Origin: Bacillota bacterium
GTDB lineage: Bacteria; Bacillota_A; Clostridia; Peptostreptococcales; Anaerovoracaceae
Direction: 5' to 3'
Assembly (NCBI GenBank): GCA_017437925.1
Contig: JAFRWQ010000191.1
Coordinates: 1-6,811, forward strand
DNA: 6,811 nt
A program made the translations under genes and the position numbers. The first letter of the stretch is position 1. Every line of letters begins with the position of its first letter. The notes beneath the pieces were generated by a model. That model had not been told where the DNA came from. It worked only from the letters and a program-made list of their open reading frames with translations, and did not search any database. This document shows positions 5,672 through 6,811 of this stretch, in pieces.

Positions 5672-5679
5672 ATGACAAA

Positions 5680-6811
5680 ATGAAGAAAGTATTAGCCATC
5701 CTGCTCGTTGTAATGATGGCCCTTTCCCTCTTCGCCGGCTGCGGCAAGAAGGAAGTCGACATCGCTCCGAGCGCACCTCCCGCTGAGACCAAGCCCGCCG
5801 AGACCACTCCGGCTGCGTCGACCCCGGCGACTCCCGCTGAGACCAAGCCCGCCGAGACGACTCCCCCAGCTCCCGCCGAGCCTGAGGTACCCAAGCCCGA
5901 AGGCGAGGGAACTCTCCGCTTCGCGGTCAACGCCGATATCTCTACTCTGAACGGTCATATGTACTCCATGTCCCGCGACGGAGACGCCGCCGATATGGTA
6001 GCGATCTATCTCTACCGTTCCTACATCGGCGATGACTACAAGTTCAAGCGCATGCCCGAGTTCGCCGCCGACTTCCCCCAGCAGATGGATGACAGCCGCG
6101 AAGTATGGCAGATCCCCCTCCGTCAGGGTCTGACCTGGGAGAACGGAGATCCCCTGAATGCTGATACCGTAATGTACAGCTACAAGATGCTTATCGACCC
6201 GAAGCTCCTCAACACCAGAGCTTCCTACTTCAACAGCAATACCATCACCATCCTCAACGGCTCTGAGTACACCAAGGGCGAGTGCGAGTGGGAAGACGTC
6301 GGTCTGAAGAAGATCGACGACTACACCGTCGAGATCACCACCAAGGGCCCCGTTACCGCCGACGAGATCGTGACCCACCTCTGCTTCAACTGCGCCATGG
6401 CCATGGTCCACGAGCCCACCTATGAGGCAGCCATGAATGCCGACCGCACCGCCACCATGTACGGAACCAGCAAGGACACCTACATGTCCGCCGGCTCCTA
6501 CATCCTCAAGGAGTGGATCCCCGGCGCTTCCGTCACCTACGAGAAGAACCCCAACTGGGTATTCGCCGACAAGATCTGGGCCCATGAGGTCACCGAGCGC
6601 GTGGTCACCGACAACGCCACCACCCTCCAGATGTTCCTCAATGGCGAGATCGACTACGTCTCCCTGGGCGCTGAAGAGTACCTCCAGTATCAGGAAGATC
6701 CCCGTCTGATCGAGTCCAACGCCACCTCCATGTATCACATCACCGTGAACATGAAGAACCCCGACAACCCCATCCTTGACAACCTGAACTTCCGCAAGGC
6801 CCTCTATCACG
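5680..6811 (+). CDS. oligopeptide-binding lipoprotein of an ABC transporter (SBP family 5), 5' part
   Basis: 377 codons are visible; the gene runs off the right edge. Residues 1-21 are a lipoprotein signal peptide: MKK, a hydrophobic core, and the lipobox FAGC with Cys21 as the lipidation site. A Pro/Thr/Glu/Ala linker (about 29-77) follows, then the family 5 extracellular solute-binding domain (OppA/DppA type) from about residue 78 (TLRFAVNAD). Supporting blocks are WQIPLRQGLTWENGDPLNADTVMYSYKML (described here as the early conserved W-x-F/I-x-LR-x-G region followed by the DV-x-YS-x-x region), GLKKIDDYTVEI, SAGSYILKEWIPGASV, LNGEIDYV, and NFRKALYH at the edge. It should capture peptides outside the membrane for import by permease and ATPase subunits, probably encoded downstream outside the window. 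Ligand specificity cannot be read from sequence. Arginines are nearly all CGC/CGT and isoleucines all ATC, unlike the neighbouring genes, which suggests high expression. Confidence 0.92.
   Translation, partial: MKKVLAILLVVMMALSLFAGCGKKEVDIAPSAPPAETKPAETTPAASTPATPAETKPAETTPPAPAEPEVPKPEGEGTLRFAVNADISTLNGHMYSMSRDGDAADMVAIYLYRSYIGDDYKFKRMPEFAADFPQQMDDSREVWQIPLRQGLTWENGDPLNADTVMYSYKMLIDPKLLNTRASYFNSNTITILNGSEYTKGECEWEDVGLKKIDDYTVEITTKGPVTADEIVTHLCFNCAMAMVHEPTYEAAMNADRTATMYGTSKDTYMSAGSYILKEWIPGASVTYEKNPNWVFADKIWAHEVTERVVTDNATTLQMFLNGEIDYVSLGAEEYLQYQEDPRLIESNATSMYHITVNMKNPDNPILDNLNFRKALYH
5779..5865 (+). repeat. in-frame direct repeat encoding the lipoprotein linker
   Basis: Two 33-nt units (5779-5811 and 5833-5865), 54 nt apart, differ at two bases. 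Each encodes PAETKPAETTP (residues 34-44 and 52-62). The near-identity at synonymous sites points to recent duplication within the flexible tether between the lipid anchor and the binding domain. Confidence 0.8.

Noticed and set aside
5490..5675. 61-codon open frame in the lipoprotein leader
   Set aside because: Its start overlaps the predicted -10 box, it lacks a ribosome site, and the sequence shows no family resemblance.
5692..6810. Long open frame on minus opposite the lipoprotein gene
   Set aside because: Its predicted protein is a Gly/Val/His-rich low-complexity string with no domain. It is the antisense of a clear SBP family 5 gene with a signal peptide and ribosome site.

Overview
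The window reads as ordinary, densely packed chromosome from a fairly GC-rich Firmicute, probably an uncultured or gut-type Clostridia lineage. This placement is inferred from gene content: a LtaS-like membrane sulfatase, a DUF3899-like membrane protein, a TPR/DUF4037 gene pair, and a Cys-anchored oligopeptide-binding protein. Consensus-like Gram-positive Shine-Dalgarno sites (AAGGAG, GGGAGGA, GAGGAG) agree with it. No species can be named. I saw no rRNA, tRNA, CRISPR array, insertion sequence, integrase or phage gene.

Layout from left to right: (1) the 3' 655 codons of a LtaS-like sulfatase/phosphoglycerol transferase on the plus strand, ending at 1970; (2) a bidirectional intrinsic terminator at 2055-2097; (3) a minus-strand two-gene operon, TPR protein (3846 to 3025) then DUF4037 protein (3038 to 2112), with coding regions overlapping by 14 nt; (4) a divergent intergenic region with overlapping promoters; (5) a type I L-asparaginase gene on plus (3980-4981); (6) a convergent small membrane-protein gene on minus (5384 to 4995), probably DUF3899; (7) a roughly 300-bp AT-richer divergent control region (5385-5679); (8) the first 377 codons of a peptide-binding lipoprotein (5680 to the right edge).

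Functionally the genes fall into separate small units: envelope polymer synthesis, an uncharacterised nucleotidyltransferase-like/TPR module, and amino-acid or peptide use (asparaginase plus peptide-binding lipoprotein). I see no single pathway joining all of them. The most interesting non-coding signal is the 5385-5679 region. Its two divergent promoters have -35 boxes 6 bp apart. An 11-bp sequence occurs once in each transcribed leader at nearly the same distance from each -35 box. A perfect 6-4-6 palindrome sits on the predicted start site of the lipoprotein promoter. Nothing here clearly amounts to a new defence or mobile system.
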